A DNA stretch of 56,948 bases from an uncultured Saprospiraceae bacterium (GTDB lineage Bacteria > Bacteroidota > Bacteroidia > Chitinophagales > Saprospiraceae): positions 1-56,948 of the forward strand of contig CALLAE010000114.1 of assembly GCA_938002665.1 (NCBI GenBank), in the 5' to 3' direction. The translations under genes were made by a program, and so were the position numbers. The notes under the pieces were generated by a model. The model worked only from the letters and a program-made list of their open reading frames with translations, did no database searches and was not told the origin of the DNA. How positions within the stretch are numbered: the first letter of the stretch is position 1; each line of letters starts with the position of its first letter. Positions 45,354-54,395 of the stretch are shown here, piece after piece.

Positions 45354-46412
45354 ATAGATACAGATATCCTCATTATAGGGGCGGGACTTACTGGCCTTAC
45401 AGCAGCCTATCAGCTTAAGAAACAAGGAAGATCAGCCCTCATTGTAGAAGCCAGAAATCGTTTAGGTGGTCGTATACATACTACTGACCTCGATACCAAT
45501 CGTCCAATAGAAATGGGTGCGACCTGGCTAGGCGTCAAGCATACCCACCTGACCCAACTACTACAAGAACTTGAGCTAAAAACTTTCGAGCAGGTGATAG
45601 GCGACAAAGTCATCTATGAAGCTATCTCCACCAGCCCGCCCTATCTTGCTAGCTTGCCTCCTAACCCAGAACCCTCCCTACGCATAGTAGGCGGCAGCAG
45701 CACTCTGATCAATGCTCTAGCAGCAAAGATAGATCCTCAAGCAATCCTGCTCGACACCTGCATAACTGAACTAAAACTCAAGGACGATAGTATCATAGCA
45801 ACGAGCGAAGGTATAGTACTAAGGTGCAACACCATCATCTCTACCCTCCCACCTAATCTTTTAATAAACAAGATCCATTGTAGCCCAACCCTACCTGCAG
45901 AACTCATCAACCTCGCTAAACAAACCCATACCTGGATGGGAGATTCTATAAAGATTGCACTACGCTATGCAGAGCCTTTTTGGAGAGCAGAAAATTCTTC
46001 TGGTACAATCATGAGTAACGTTGGCCCTATTCCAGAAATGTACGATCACTCTAACGCTGAGGATACACATTATGCGCTGATGGGTTTTCTGAATGGAGCT
46101 TTCCATTCTCTCACAAAAGCGGAAAGATTACAACTCGTAACTACTCAACTGAAAAAATACTACGGAAAAGTAGCGGAGCAATATATTTCCTATCATGAAA
46201 CGGTGTGGCGAAATGAAGCGCATAGCTTCTATCCGAACGAAGACCATGTCCTCCCTCACCAAAATAATGGCCATCCACTTTTCCAGAAGAGCTACCTAGA
46301 AGGAAAGTTATATCTAGCAGGAACAGAAACAGCGGAGCATTATCCCGGTTATATGGAAGGGGCTATCCACAGTGCAACTACCGTGGCAGAGAAAATTCTT
46401 ACAGAAGCATGA
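45354..46412 (+). CDS. Flavin amine oxidase-like protein with apparent ATA start
   Basis: The reading frame encodes 'DTDILIIGAGLTGLTAAYQL', a typical FAD-binding Rossmann start, then 'VEARNRLGGR'. It ends with the amine-oxidase close 'GTETAEHYPGYMEGAIHSAT'. The first in-frame ATG is at 45513, after the whole FAD motif, so it cannot be the real start of a working enzyme. Between the upstream stop (TAA 45336-45338) and the motif there is no ATG, GTG or TTG; ATA at 45354 is where an ATG would be expected. It would give 352 residues, somewhat short for monoamine oxidases. It probably oxidises an amine; the substrate is unknown. The next gene overlaps its stop. Confidence 0.8.
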   Translation: MDTDILIIGAGLTGLTAAYQLKKQGRSALIVEARNRLGGRIHTTDLDTNRPIEMGATWLGVKHTHLTQLLQELELKTFEQVIGDKVIYEAISTSPPYLASLPPNPEPSLRIVGGSSTLINALAAKIDPQAILLDTCITELKLKDDSIIATSEGIVLRCNTIISTLPPNLLINKIHCSPTLPAELINLAKQTHTWMGDSIKIALRYAEPFWRAENSSGTIMSNVGPIPEMYDHSNAEDTHYALMGFLNGAFHSLTKAERLQLVTTQLKKYYGKVAEQYISYHETVWRNEAHSFYPNEDHVLPHQNNGHPLFQKSYLEGKLYLAGTETAEHYPGYMEGAIHSATTVAEKILTEA

Positions 46413-47047
46413 AGCCAGTGACAAGGCCTATAGATCATCTAGTATACTGTGTACCAGACTTGGAAGAGGCCATACAAGACCTAGAACACAAGCTCGGCAT
46501 CAGAGCTAGCATAGGCGGTAAGCATATTACTAAAGGCACCAAAAATGCACTCATCAATCTAGGTCACCAGTGCTACTTTGAAATCCTAGCCATAGATAAA
46601 GACAATCATACCGTAACAAGCAATCGGTGGATGGGTATAGACTACATCAAGAAACCGAAAATTACGAGATGGTCCATAAAGACTACTAATCTTGCTCAAG
46701 ATGCTGAAATCATAAAAGCATATTTTCCAGACCTCGCTCAGATACACCAGGGCTCTCGAGTAACACCTACAGGAGCAGAGCTGAATTGGAAAATGACTAT
46801 ACCCCTTGCTCATCCAGAAGTGGAGCCAATTCCTTTTCTGCTAGACTGGTCAGAAAGTCAAGTACATCCGACAGATGGCCTTAGAGAAGAATGTCAACTG
46901 GAAGAACTCATTCTAAATCTCCCTGACAACTCTTCCAAAGTAAAAGCATGCATGAGCTTATTAGAAGCTCCAGTAAAGTTCCAAACAGCGACTAGACCAA
47001 GAATAACTGCTACTATTACTAGTCCCAATGGTTTAGTAGAATTATAA
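46409..47047 (+). CDS. Glyoxalase/VOC-like protein
   Basis: This 212-residue protein begins 'RPIDHLVYCVPDLEEAIQDL' followed by EHKLGIRAS, the first strand-helix unit of the vicinal-oxygen-chelate (Glyoxalase_3-like) fold. A second part contains 'PIPFLLDWSESQVHPTD'. A metal-binding His (in IDHLV) is present. Enzymes of this fold act as lyases, dioxygenases or isomerases; no substrate is assigned. The start ATG overlaps the preceding stop (ATGA), so it is translated together with the flavoprotein. Confidence 0.82.
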   Translation: MKPVTRPIDHLVYCVPDLEEAIQDLEHKLGIRASIGGKHITKGTKNALINLGHQCYFEILAIDKDNHTVTSNRWMGIDYIKKPKITRWSIKTTNLAQDAEIIKAYFPDLAQIHQGSRVTPTGAELNWKMTIPLAHPEVEPIPFLLDWSESQVHPTDGLREECQLEELILNLPDNSSKVKACMSLLEAPVKFQTATRPRITATITSPNGLVEL

Positions 47048-47070
47048 TCAAGGTAAGTATAAATCGGTGC

Positions 47071-47643
47071 TCAATACATAGTGAACTTTTTCAAATTTTC
47101 AGCATTCCTTTTATAATCAGCACCCATAGGTATTTTTACTTTAAATGCACTTACCAGACCTCCTACAATTGCTCCTGGAACTGATAAAAACAAACCACCA
47201 ATAATCGCTTTCTCTTCTCTAGAGAAAGTTGGATAAAAACACCAACTCTCACATACTTCATCATCTCCAGCACTATACCCTATTAAGGCTCCAGTAGCGA
47301 TGCCTATCATGGCACCGGTGAAGATGCCTCTACCTATTTTTCCATTTTTCCGAAATTTGATAAACTGGATTTCATCCATCCTCAAATTAATTTTGCTAGA
47401 CTCGGATTTCTTTTGGAAGAGCAAATTGTGATCGTCCTCGACGCTAAGTAATTTTCCTTTTAACATATTCGAATTATCCGTCGATCTGACCCAGGCCTTG
47501 TAATCAGCATTAATAATTTTCTCTACCTTTTCTTTGTATGGTATTAGTATTACGAATTGACTAAACCCTATTTTCGGCACCATAAAGACAAGAATTCCAA
47601 GGTATAGTGGAACCACTCTTTTAAAATGACTGTAATTTTTCAT
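47071..47643 (-). CDS. Membrane-associated protein with glycine-rich hydrophobic segments
   Basis: This 190-residue protein has an N-terminal hydrophobic helix or signal (about 11-30, 'VVPLYLGILVFMVPKIGFSQ'). A small beta-rich part follows ('WVRSTDNSNMLKGKLLSVED'), like a domain binding or describing expression of an outer-membrane factor. Two Gly-rich hydrophobic segments lie near 118-137 ('IFTGAMIGIATGALIGYSAG') and 158-175 ('GGLFLSVPGAIVGGLVSAF'), resembling glycine-zipper segments. Function is unknown. A good promoter with an operator-like palindrome lies upstream (47675-47704). Confidence 0.65.
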   Translation of the reverse strand: MKNYSHFKRVVPLYLGILVFMVPKIGFSQFVILIPYKEKVEKIINADYKAWVRSTDNSNMLKGKLLSVEDDHNLLFQKKSESSKINLRMDEIQFIKFRKNGKIGRGIFTGAMIGIATGALIGYSAGDDEVCESWCFYPTFSREEKAIIGGLFLSVPGAIVGGLVSAFKVKIPMGADYKRNAENLKKFTMY

Positions 47644-47674
47644 TTACTTTTTGAATGCAAGTTAGAACGACATT

Positions 47675-47704
47675 CAAATTGATTCGTTTACAAAATGTAA
47701 ACAA
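47675..47704 (-). promoter_or_regulatory. Promoter with a palindrome in the spacer
   Basis: On the minus strand TTG (47704-47702), 19 bases, then TCAATTTG (47682-47675) matches the Bacteroidota pattern with one mismatch. The perfect inverted repeat GTTTACA-N3-TGTAAAC (47686-47702) fills the spacer, an ideal position for repression of the gene starting at 47643. Confidence 0.5.
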
Positions 47705-47810
47705 TGCTAAAATTTGTTTATGATCTGTAAGAAATAACTAGCAGATAATTTGATTCAGTAAGAAGAGCCAAAATGCAGCATTACCTTTATTTAGTCCAGT
47801 CTATTAAAAG

Positions 47811-49331
47811 CTATTTTACAATTACAAAACTACTGGTTTGTCTGTGTCCCTCAGCATTAGTAACAACCAAATAATACAATCCTGCATCATAGGAGGATGT
47901 GTTTAAAATATGTGTATGTGTATTACTATCTAAAGAGAATGCATCTAATCTAATACCCTCTTCAGTGAATATTATTACCTCCAATATACTATCCCCATTC
48001 TGAGAGATATACAAAGGACCTCTAACAGGATTAGGATAAACCTTAATGCCTAAGTCTGACTCGACTTCTACATTTGAGACTCCTTCTTTGAGATAGATAC
48101 CCTTATCGTCTGTCTTTAAAAGAAGAGACTGTATCCATGGCTGTTCTGATTCCTCATTACTAAAGGTCCTACTTCTACCGCAGGCATAATAATTGCCATC
48201 ATCAGATAAGATAACATCATAGAGTTTATCTACTCTATGCAAGCCTTCTCTATAACTATAGGTCCTGTACCAGATACTGTCACCTTCGTAGGAAATCTTT
48301 GCTATGGCTGCTTTGACTACCAAGCTATCATTGGACCAGCGAGGCTCTCTTGCTTCACTGCCTACCAGAATATAACCATCCTTTTCTTTAGACTCTATTA
48401 CAGAATGCAACCGTCCTTCTGCTGACTTATTATACAGACTATTTCCTAATCGTCTTGTCCATAGATGATTTCCCTCTGAGTCAAATTTTGTTACGCTAGG
48501 AAATCCATAGCCAATATCTGTTGTCGGCACATTCTCAAACTGGGTTCCTACAACTACTACATTGTCATTATCATCCACTAGCATTCCTGTAGACATTCTC
48601 ATATGATGACTGCCTTCAGCTGCTAAATAACCATCCGAAATGAGCTGCAGCTCTTCATCAAAAAACATAAGGAAAGTAAAATCATCCATCAAATCACCAG
48701 TCACTGAATTAAAGGTAGCGTTACAAGCTACGACCCAATGATCAGAAGAATTTCTTCCTAATAAATTCGCTTGGCTTTCTTGAGCTGGATTTACTATCGT
48801 GGTTTTAATAACAGTATCTGGACGCATTAGCATCATCATGACATCTCTATCAGTTCCTTGACCCTGAATATCTCTACCACAAAAAACAAATTCATTAGCA
48901 TTCCTTCCCTTCTTAAAATCATTTGCACCAAATCCCTTTTCGAAATAATCATAACTGAGAAAAGAACCTACAGAATTCATATCGTATCGAAGAACATGCG
49001 TCTTGCCCAACCCATAATCCATAATATATAATCCCTGAGGATCAGACTCAATCGTAGAATTTATAAAAGAACCAGGAACGGTGTCACTCTTCAAGGTGTG
49101 GTTACTCAAAAAATTTCCCTCTCTATCATAACGCAGAAAATTCACAGTCCAGCGGCCTATACTTTGGTCAAAATATTTACCTCCAGCAATTATTTCATCA
49201 TCTAGTTGAATTAAACTAAGACTAGAGTTTGGTTCATCGACACCTAAGGCTAAGGGCTTAAGAAAGCCAACCTGAGCAATAGCACTGTTGATATTGAAAC
49301 AAACAAATAAAATTATAGCAATTATCTTCAT
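47811..49331 (-). CDS. Secreted protein with T9SS type A sorting domain
   Basis: This 506-residue protein has a signal peptide (about 1-19) and a beta-propeller-like body. Repeated segments take the form 'FLRYDREGNFLSNHTL', 'VTKFDSEGNHLWTRRLGN' and 'AKISYEGDSIWYRTYSY', as in delta-60/SBBP-type repeat proteins. The end (about 430-506) is a T9SS type A sorting domain: 'KVYPNPVRGPLYIS', 'NTSSYDAGLYYLVV', 'SSFVIVK'. It should be exported and anchored or released at the surface. Role unknown. A remnant of another T9SS protein's tail lies two bases before its start. Confidence 0.85.
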   Translation of the reverse strand: MKIIAIILFVCFNINSAIAQVGFLKPLALGVDEPNSSLSLIQLDDEIIAGGKYFDQSIGRWTVNFLRYDREGNFLSNHTLKSDTVPGSFINSTIESDPQGLYIMDYGLGKTHVLRYDMNSVGSFLSYDYFEKGFGANDFKKGRNANEFVFCGRDIQGQGTDRDVMMMLMRPDTVIKTTIVNPAQESQANLLGRNSSDHWVVACNATFNSVTGDLMDDFTFLMFFDEELQLISDGYLAAEGSHHMRMSTGMLVDDNDNVVVVGTQFENVPTTDIGYGFPSVTKFDSEGNHLWTRRLGNSLYNKSAEGRLHSVIESKEKDGYILVGSEAREPRWSNDSLVVKAAIAKISYEGDSIWYRTYSYREGLHRVDKLYDVILSDDGNYYACGRSRTFSNEESEQPWIQSLLLKTDDKGIYLKEGVSNVEVESDLGIKVYPNPVRGPLYISQNGDSILEVIIFTEEGIRLDAFSLDSNTHTHILNTSSYDAGLYYLVVTNAEGHRQTSSFVIVK

Positions 49332-49332
49332 C

Positions 49333-49482
49333 CTAGTCTAATATTACAACCTTCTCCAAACTCACAACTCTTCCCAATTTCGAAATTACTTTAATATAGT
49401 ATATTCCATCCGCTGAAGGAGATACCCAGTTTGAGTTAATAAAAACGAACTGCAAAAGAGGAATAATGAAATAATGGAATTC
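49333..49482 (-). pseudogene. Remnant of a T9SS sorting domain
   Basis: Directly upstream of the gene starting at 49331, a minus-strand frame of 49 codons ends with TAG at 49335-49333. It reads '...FVFINSNWVSPSADGIYYIK' then VISKLGRVVSLEKVVILD. This is the last third of a T9SS type A sorting domain (compare 'AGLYYLVV...' and 'KxLIL' ends). It has no start codon and an in-frame TGA precedes it at 49485-49483. Most of the parent gene has been lost. The 227-base gap 49332-49558 holds nothing else. Confidence 0.6.
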
Positions 49483-49558
49483 TCATAACTCTTTGTTTTG
49501 CCTCCTTGTCTAAGATAAAAATTCTAAACGAATTAAGCCAGAAAAGCTCTAACGTAAC

Positions 49559-52108
49559 TTATCCGACCTCTCTCCGAAGCACTTCTAACGGCGATCGTTG
49601 CAATACCTCCCTGCTATTCCATAGCCCTATCAGCACTGTGAGTCCAACCACAAAAAAGAAAATGATAACAACCGCCCACCAATTAATTGCAAATTCCAGC
49701 TCTAGCTCTACCGTCGTAATAAAGTAACCTGCCAGAGTAGAAATAAAAATCCCAGCGAAAGCAGAAATACCCCCTAGGATAGCATACTCTGTGGCATTGA
49801 TCTTGAGTATCTGACTTCCTTGGGCACCTATGGTTCTGAGTAGTACGCTTTCTCGTATACGCTGATACTTACTCAGCAACAAAGAACTTATAAGTACGAT
49901 CAGACCAGTCAGTATACTGAAGCCTGCCATGAATTTTATGATGTAAGAAATCTTAGTTAAAATATCTGTCAGTGTCGTGAGAATAGAACCAAGATCTACA
50001 ACAGAAATATTTGGGAAGGCCTTCACTACTGCTCTTCTATACTTGGCCATCACTTCATTGTTAGGCGTCTTAGTCACGAGCACATGAAACTGTGGTGCAG
50101 CCTCCAAAACTCCATTAGGAAACAATACAAAAAACCGCGTCCGCATAGATCGGAACTCTATTTCCCTTATACTGCTTATATAAGTTGTAATCAGTGCCCC
50201 TTGTACATTCCATACCAGCTCATCACCCAGCCATACATCCAGTGACTCTGCCCAACCTTTATCCACAGAAATCAAAACACTATCCCCTGGCGAGACTGCT
50301 CCTGTAAAGTCTCCAGCTATCAAGGTTTCATCTGAGGCCAAAGTATCTCTGTAAGTTACACGTGCTTCTCTATGCATCACCCAGCGCTCGGCCGTACGCG
50401 TGGAGTCTTGCATCCATTCGGCTTTACTTTTGCCTTTCCATCCCGCCAGCTTCATCGTCACAATAGGGACTTCCTGAACGACTGGCATTTCCATCTCTCT
50501 GGTGAGTGCCGCCACTTCGTCTTTCTGTTCCGTTTCGATACTATACAAAACCATGTTAGGCTGACTGCCCGCATCCATAGAATCTACATTACTCAGGATA
50601 AGTCCTCTGATAGTAAAAAGCATAGTCAATATAGCCGTACCTAGTCCTAAGGAGATGATTAGTATCCGCGTCTGATTATTAGGTCTATAAAGATTAGATA
50701 AGCCTTGACGTAAAACAAAATTCCCATTAGTAGGAAAATATTTTCTCACCAACCACATGATCCCAGTCGAGGTGAGATACAACAAGCAAAAAGCAATCAC
50801 CAGACCCACAGTAAAATACATTGAGGTCCGCACATTATCTGTCAAGGTCCACAAGAAGAGATAGAGCGCTGCTACAATAGCGGCGTAGGCGACCCACTTA
50901 AGTGGATCTCTAGGAGCAACATCATCCTCAAAAGAGGCCCTCAAAGTACGCAGCGGACTGATAAGTCTCACAGCTAGCAAAGGCACCAAGGCGAACAAGC
51001 TGGTAACGATAGTCCCTATGGACAGCCCTTCCATAATAGCTCTCCAAGAGATACTTAAGGATACCTCATAAGGTAAAAAGTCCTTAAGCAAGGCCGGCAG
51101 GACCAACTGCAAGGCACTACCCAGAGCTGTTCCTATCAGCACTCCGATGAAACCCAAAATAAATATTTGCAAAAAATACACTGTAAAGGCCTGAGACCCC
51201 TTCATACCCAAACATCTAAAAACCGCTATAGACGAAATCTTAGATTTGATGTATATAAAAACACTACTCGCTACACCTATGCAACCTAGTAGTAAGGCTA
51301 CCAGCGCTATAATATTGAGAAAGCTGTTCAGAAAAGAAAAAGCGCGATTGAGGTTTCTTTTCTGATCTTCTATAGTAGTTACCCTAAAATCCTCAGCATG
51401 AAAGGGCTTCATCCTAACAGCACTGTTATCCCATTCCTCTCTGTCAAAACCCTCTGGTGTCTTGATGAAATACTTGTACTCCACCATACTACCCGTCTGC
51501 ACAAGTTCAGTTGCTTTCACCCTGCTTTGATCAATGTATATTGACGGAGCAAAACTGGCACCAAGAGATACGGAACCAAAACTATTCATCAGCCTACCGG
51601 TGATGGGGAAACGCTGACGACCTAGCTGAATAGAATCGCCTACACTAAGTGCATGCTCCAGCATCAGCCCATCATCTACCAGTGCCCCACCTTCTTCCTG
51701 ATATCTCTCCTTAGCATCTTTGGGGTCCGTGACTAAGTTGCCATAAAAAGGAAAATTTCCTTCTACAGCCTGCACTCTTGTAAACTGTGTTTCCTGCTCT
51801 GCGCTATCCTTGGTATCTATGAGTGCCATAGAGAAAAACTCCATCTGGCTTGCTCGCTGACCAGGCACAGAATCCACGACCACTTTCAGATGTGCAGGTA
51901 GGGGTTTCTTTCCTTCCACCATTATATCTGCACCCAGGACAGACTTCGTCTGATTATCTATATCCTTGACTAAGTTATAGTTGAAAGAATTAATGGCAAC
52001 CAGGGCCATGATGCCGAGAACAATGGATGACATAAACATAAAGAGCTTACCACGATTTTTGCGGCTATCTCTCAGAGCTGTCTTGGCAAGAAATGCAAAC
52101 TGCCCCAT
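49559..52108 (-). CDS. ABC transporter permease, two FtsX domains (YbbP-like)
   Basis: This 849-residue inner-membrane protein has an N-terminal helix (about 24-45) and a large periplasmic MacB-like core (about 46-250). The first FtsX domain spans about 255-385 ('IIALVALLLGCIGVASSVFI' and 'KISSIAVFRCLGMKGSQAFT'). Further helices occupy about 400-510 and a second periplasmic part follows. The second FtsX domain lies at about 725-840 ('LIVLISSLLLSKYQRIRESV'). Ten helices in this order match YbbP-type permeases. With the ATPase encoded upstream by 1 base it would form a mechanotransmission-type exporter; cargo is unknown. Confidence 0.9.
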   Translation of the reverse strand: MGQFAFLAKTALRDSRKNRGKLFMFMSSIVLGIMALVAINSFNYNLVKDIDNQTKSVLGADIMVEGKKPLPAHLKVVVDSVPGQRASQMEFFSMALIDTKDSAEQETQFTRVQAVEGNFPFYGNLVTDPKDAKERYQEEGGALVDDGLMLEHALSVGDSIQLGRQRFPITGRLMNSFGSVSLGASFAPSIYIDQSRVKATELVQTGSMVEYKYFIKTPEGFDREEWDNSAVRMKPFHAEDFRVTTIEDQKRNLNRAFSFLNSFLNIIALVALLLGCIGVASSVFIYIKSKISSIAVFRCLGMKGSQAFTVYFLQIFILGFIGVLIGTALGSALQLVLPALLKDFLPYEVSLSISWRAIMEGLSIGTIVTSLFALVPLLAVRLISPLRTLRASFEDDVAPRDPLKWVAYAAIVAALYLFLWTLTDNVRTSMYFTVGLVIAFCLLYLTSTGIMWLVRKYFPTNGNFVLRQGLSNLYRPNNQTRILIISLGLGTAILTMLFTIRGLILSNVDSMDAGSQPNMVLYSIETEQKDEVAALTREMEMPVVQEVPIVTMKLAGWKGKSKAEWMQDSTRTAERWVMHREARVTYRDTLASDETLIAGDFTGAVSPGDSVLISVDKGWAESLDVWLGDELVWNVQGALITTYISSIREIEFRSMRTRFFVLFPNGVLEAAPQFHVLVTKTPNNEVMAKYRRAVVKAFPNISVVDLGSILTTLTDILTKISYIIKFMAGFSILTGLIVLISSLLLSKYQRIRESVLLRTIGAQGSQILKINATEYAILGGISAFAGIFISTLAGYFITTVELELEFAINWWAVVIIFFFVVGLTVLIGLWNSREVLQRSPLEVLRREVG

Positions 52109-52109
52109 C

Positions 52110-52805
52110 CTATTGTTGTTCCGTTTTGTTATAACTATCCTCTATAAGCTTACCACCTTTGAGTCGTATCATTCTATCCGTCTTACCTGCGAGGATCAGA
52201 TCATGTGTTACGATAACTAAAGTGGTGTCTTCTGCTTGGTTCAGTTGGAAGAGTAAGGATTCTATGCTCTCCCCAGTCTCCTCATCAAGATTTCCTGTAG
52301 GCTCATCAGCAAACAATACCTGAGGCGTATTACTAAATGCTCTTGCTATAGAAACACGTTGCTGTTCACCACCTGATAACTGACTAGGATAATGTCCCAT
52401 CCTATCTCCCAGTCCCACTCTACCCAGTAAGTCAGTCGACACTTTTCGTGCAGACGCTTGTCCGAGCAACTCTAGCGGAATCATCACATTCTCTAAGGCT
52501 GTCAAGGTCGGTATGAGTTGGAAATTCTGGAAGATAAATCCCACCTTTCTATTTCTGAGAGAGGCCTTGTCATTTTCTGACATACTGCTGATGGACTCTC
52601 CACAGAGAATTATCTCTCCACTAGTCGGGCTATCCAGTCCTGCACATAAGCCGAGCAAGGTGGTTTTACCACTTCCTGAAGGTCCTATGATGGAGAGGCT
52701 TTGTCCTGCTTGTACCTCAAAGTCGATATCTTTCAGCACTGCGAGTTCTCGACTGCCACTTTTATATATTTTATTTATGCCTTTAGCACTTAGTATACTA
52801 CTCAT
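52110..52805 (-). CDS. ABC transporter ATP-binding protein (YbbA/LolD type)
   Basis: This 231-residue ATPase has Walker A 'GPSGSGKTTLL', signature 'LSGGEQQRVSIARA', Walker B 'VLFADEPTGNLD' and H-loop 'LVIVTHD'. It belongs to the MacB/LolD/YbbA branch that pairs with FtsX-domain permeases. The permease gene starts one base after its stop, so the two form one transporter. It is divergent from the esterase gene, as in E. coli where ybbA-ybbP lies divergent to tesA. Confidence 0.94.
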   Translation of the reverse strand: MSSILSAKGINKIYKSGSRELAVLKDIDFEVQAGQSLSIIGPSGSGKTTLLGLCAGLDSPTSGEIILCGESISSMSENDKASLRNRKVGFIFQNFQLIPTLTALENVMIPLELLGQASARKVSTDLLGRVGLGDRMGHYPSQLSGGEQQRVSIARAFSNTPQVLFADEPTGNLDEETGESIESLLFQLNQAEDTTLVIVTHDLILAGKTDRMIRLKGGKLIEDSYNKTEQQ

Positions 52806-52844
52806 AAATCGTCATTCTTAGCTGTATTCCGAACGGTAGTTTAC

Positions 52845-52852
52845 TACCTTTG
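52845..52852 (+). promoter_or_regulatory. -7 box just before the esterase start
   Basis: TACCTTTG is a perfect -7 element, but the -33 region has only TGT at the 19-base position. The esterase ATG (52859) is 6 bases downstream, so the transcript would be nearly leaderless. Confidence 0.3.
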
Positions 52853-52858
52853 CTCGAA

Positions 52859-53569
52859 ATGAAGTACATGTCTGTTTTTGTAAAATTCGTCCCACTTCTC
52901 TGCTTGCTATGCTTCTGTGTGGGCTGTAAAGATAAACAAGCAAATGACCCTGTTGTTGCAAATAAAACAAGCAATCAGACTAAAGAAGTCCCTAGTTCTA
53001 CTAAGTCGGCTAAAAAAACGATTTTATGTTTCGGCAATAGCCTGACTGCAGGACATGGACTGGAAGAAAAAGACTCTTGGCCCTACTTGCTTCAGCAGCG
53101 CTTGGATTCTCTAGGACTCCCCTTTACAGTCGCTAATGCTGGCCTGAGTGGAGACATCAGCTCTGGTGGGCTATCAAGGCTAGATTGGGTGCTAAAGCAA
53201 GACATAGATATATTCTTCTTAGAGCTTGGCGCCAATGATATGTTACGTGGTCTTAATGTAGCTAAGACTAAAGAAAACCTAGATGCCATCCTTGCTAAGG
53301 TCAGAGCAAAAAATCCTAACATTCCCATAGTGGTGGCGGGCATGATGGCTCCCCCTAATATGGGAGACACTTATGAAAACGCTTTTAATGCAATATTCCC
53401 CGCTCTTAGCAAAAAATATGGTGCTGCGCTCATTCCATTTTTTCTGAAAGATGTAGCGGGCAGAAAGCACTTAAATAATCCAGATGGCATCCATCCAAAT
53501 GCTGAAGGCTCCAAAATAATTCTTGAGCATGTATGGGAAGCCATGGAAGGCTATTTGGCTAGCGACTAA
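52859..53569 (+). CDS. GDSL-type arylesterase/lysophospholipase (TesA-like) lipoprotein
   Basis: This 236-residue SGNH hydrolase has a lipoprotein signal ('LLCLLCFCVGC'). Block I is 'CFGNSLTAGHG', where Asn replaces the usual Asp before the catalytic Ser. Block II is 'NAGLSGDISSGG' (Gly), block III 'LELGANDMLRG' (Asn) and block V 'DGIHPNAEG' (Asp-x-x-His). It would hydrolyse acyl or aryl esters or lysolipids in the envelope. ATG 52859 is preferred over TTG 52850, which lies inside the -7 box. The divergent ybbAB-like transporter is its conserved neighbour. Confidence 0.9.
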   Translation: MKYMSVFVKFVPLLCLLCFCVGCKDKQANDPVVANKTSNQTKEVPSSTKSAKKTILCFGNSLTAGHGLEEKDSWPYLLQQRLDSLGLPFTVANAGLSGDISSGGLSRLDWVLKQDIDIFFLELGANDMLRGLNVAKTKENLDAILAKVRAKNPNIPIVVAGMMAPPNMGDTYENAFNAIFPALSKKYGAALIPFFLKDVAGRKHLNNPDGIHPNAEGSKIILEHVWEAMEGYLASD

Positions 53570-53577
53570 CTGAGGGG

Positions 53578-54390
53578 ATGAATTTGAAAACTTATACAGT
53601 AGACTCTTTTACTTCTGAACCCTTCAAAGGCAATCCAGCAGGAGTCTGTCTGCCAGAGCAAGATCTCAGCGAAAAGCTCATGCTCAAAATTGCACAAGAG
53701 TTAGGCTTATCAGAAACCGCCTACTTGAGAAGAATAGCTGATAGCGAAAAATATAGTATTCGCTACTTCTCACCAGTCATGGAAATTCCACTGTGCGGGC
53801 ACGCAACCTTAGCGTCTGCAAAAGTCTTGTTTCAAGAAAACGAAAGCCTGACTAAGCTGGTCTTTGTAACGATAGAAAATCTGGAGTTAGAAATAACTAA
53901 AGTGGGTGAGCAGATCAGAATGCTCTTTCCCGTCTACGAAACATCACCTGCGGATGCCCCTCCAAACCTACTAGCAGCACTAGGTCTAAAAACTATAATC
54001 AATGCGGTCTACAATAAGGAGACGAATATCTTACTCCTAGAAATTGCAGAGTCAGAGCAGCTACAGAACTTAGCGCCAGACTTCACAGCTCTTGTTCATT
54101 CGCATGACAAAATAAATGGTGTTCTTATTACTGCCCCCTCACAGCGGGAAGACTTCGACTTTGAGTCTCGTTACTTCTGGCCGTGGAGTGGCACCAATGA
54201 AGACCCTGTCACAGGCGGCACTCATACTTTTCTGACAAAGTACTGGAGTGAACGCTTAGGCAAAAAGAAACTGCGTTCTTTTCAATGTTCGAAAAGAACT
54301 GGCTCTATGGAGGTAGAATTAATCAATGATACACAAATGACTATTACCAGTCATGCCACTATCATTTTCAAAGGCCACCTTCAGATCTAA
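53578..54390 (+). CDS. PhzF-family isomerase/epimerase-like protein
   Basis: This 270-residue protein shows PhzF motifs. 'VDSFTSEPFKGNPAGVCL' opens it, 'LGLSETAYL' holds the catalytic Glu, 'PLCGHATLASAKVLF' follows, and 'GTNEDPVTGGTHTFL' is the second-half signature. The family folds like diaminopimelate epimerase with two halves. Known members isomerise phenazine precursors, but most are of unknown substrate and no phenazine genes are seen here. It begins 8 bases after the esterase stop and is followed 5 bases later by an EamA permease. Confidence 0.92.
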   Translation: MNLKTYTVDSFTSEPFKGNPAGVCLPEQDLSEKLMLKIAQELGLSETAYLRRIADSEKYSIRYFSPVMEIPLCGHATLASAKVLFQENESLTKLVFVTIENLELEITKVGEQIRMLFPVYETSPADAPPNLLAALGLKTIINAVYNKETNILLLEIAESEQLQNLAPDFTALVHSHDKINGVLITAPSQREDFDFESRYFWPWSGTNEDPVTGGTHTFLTKYWSERLGKKKLRSFQCSKRTGSMEVELINDTQMTITSHATIIFKGHLQI

Positions 54391-54395
54391 TCCAA

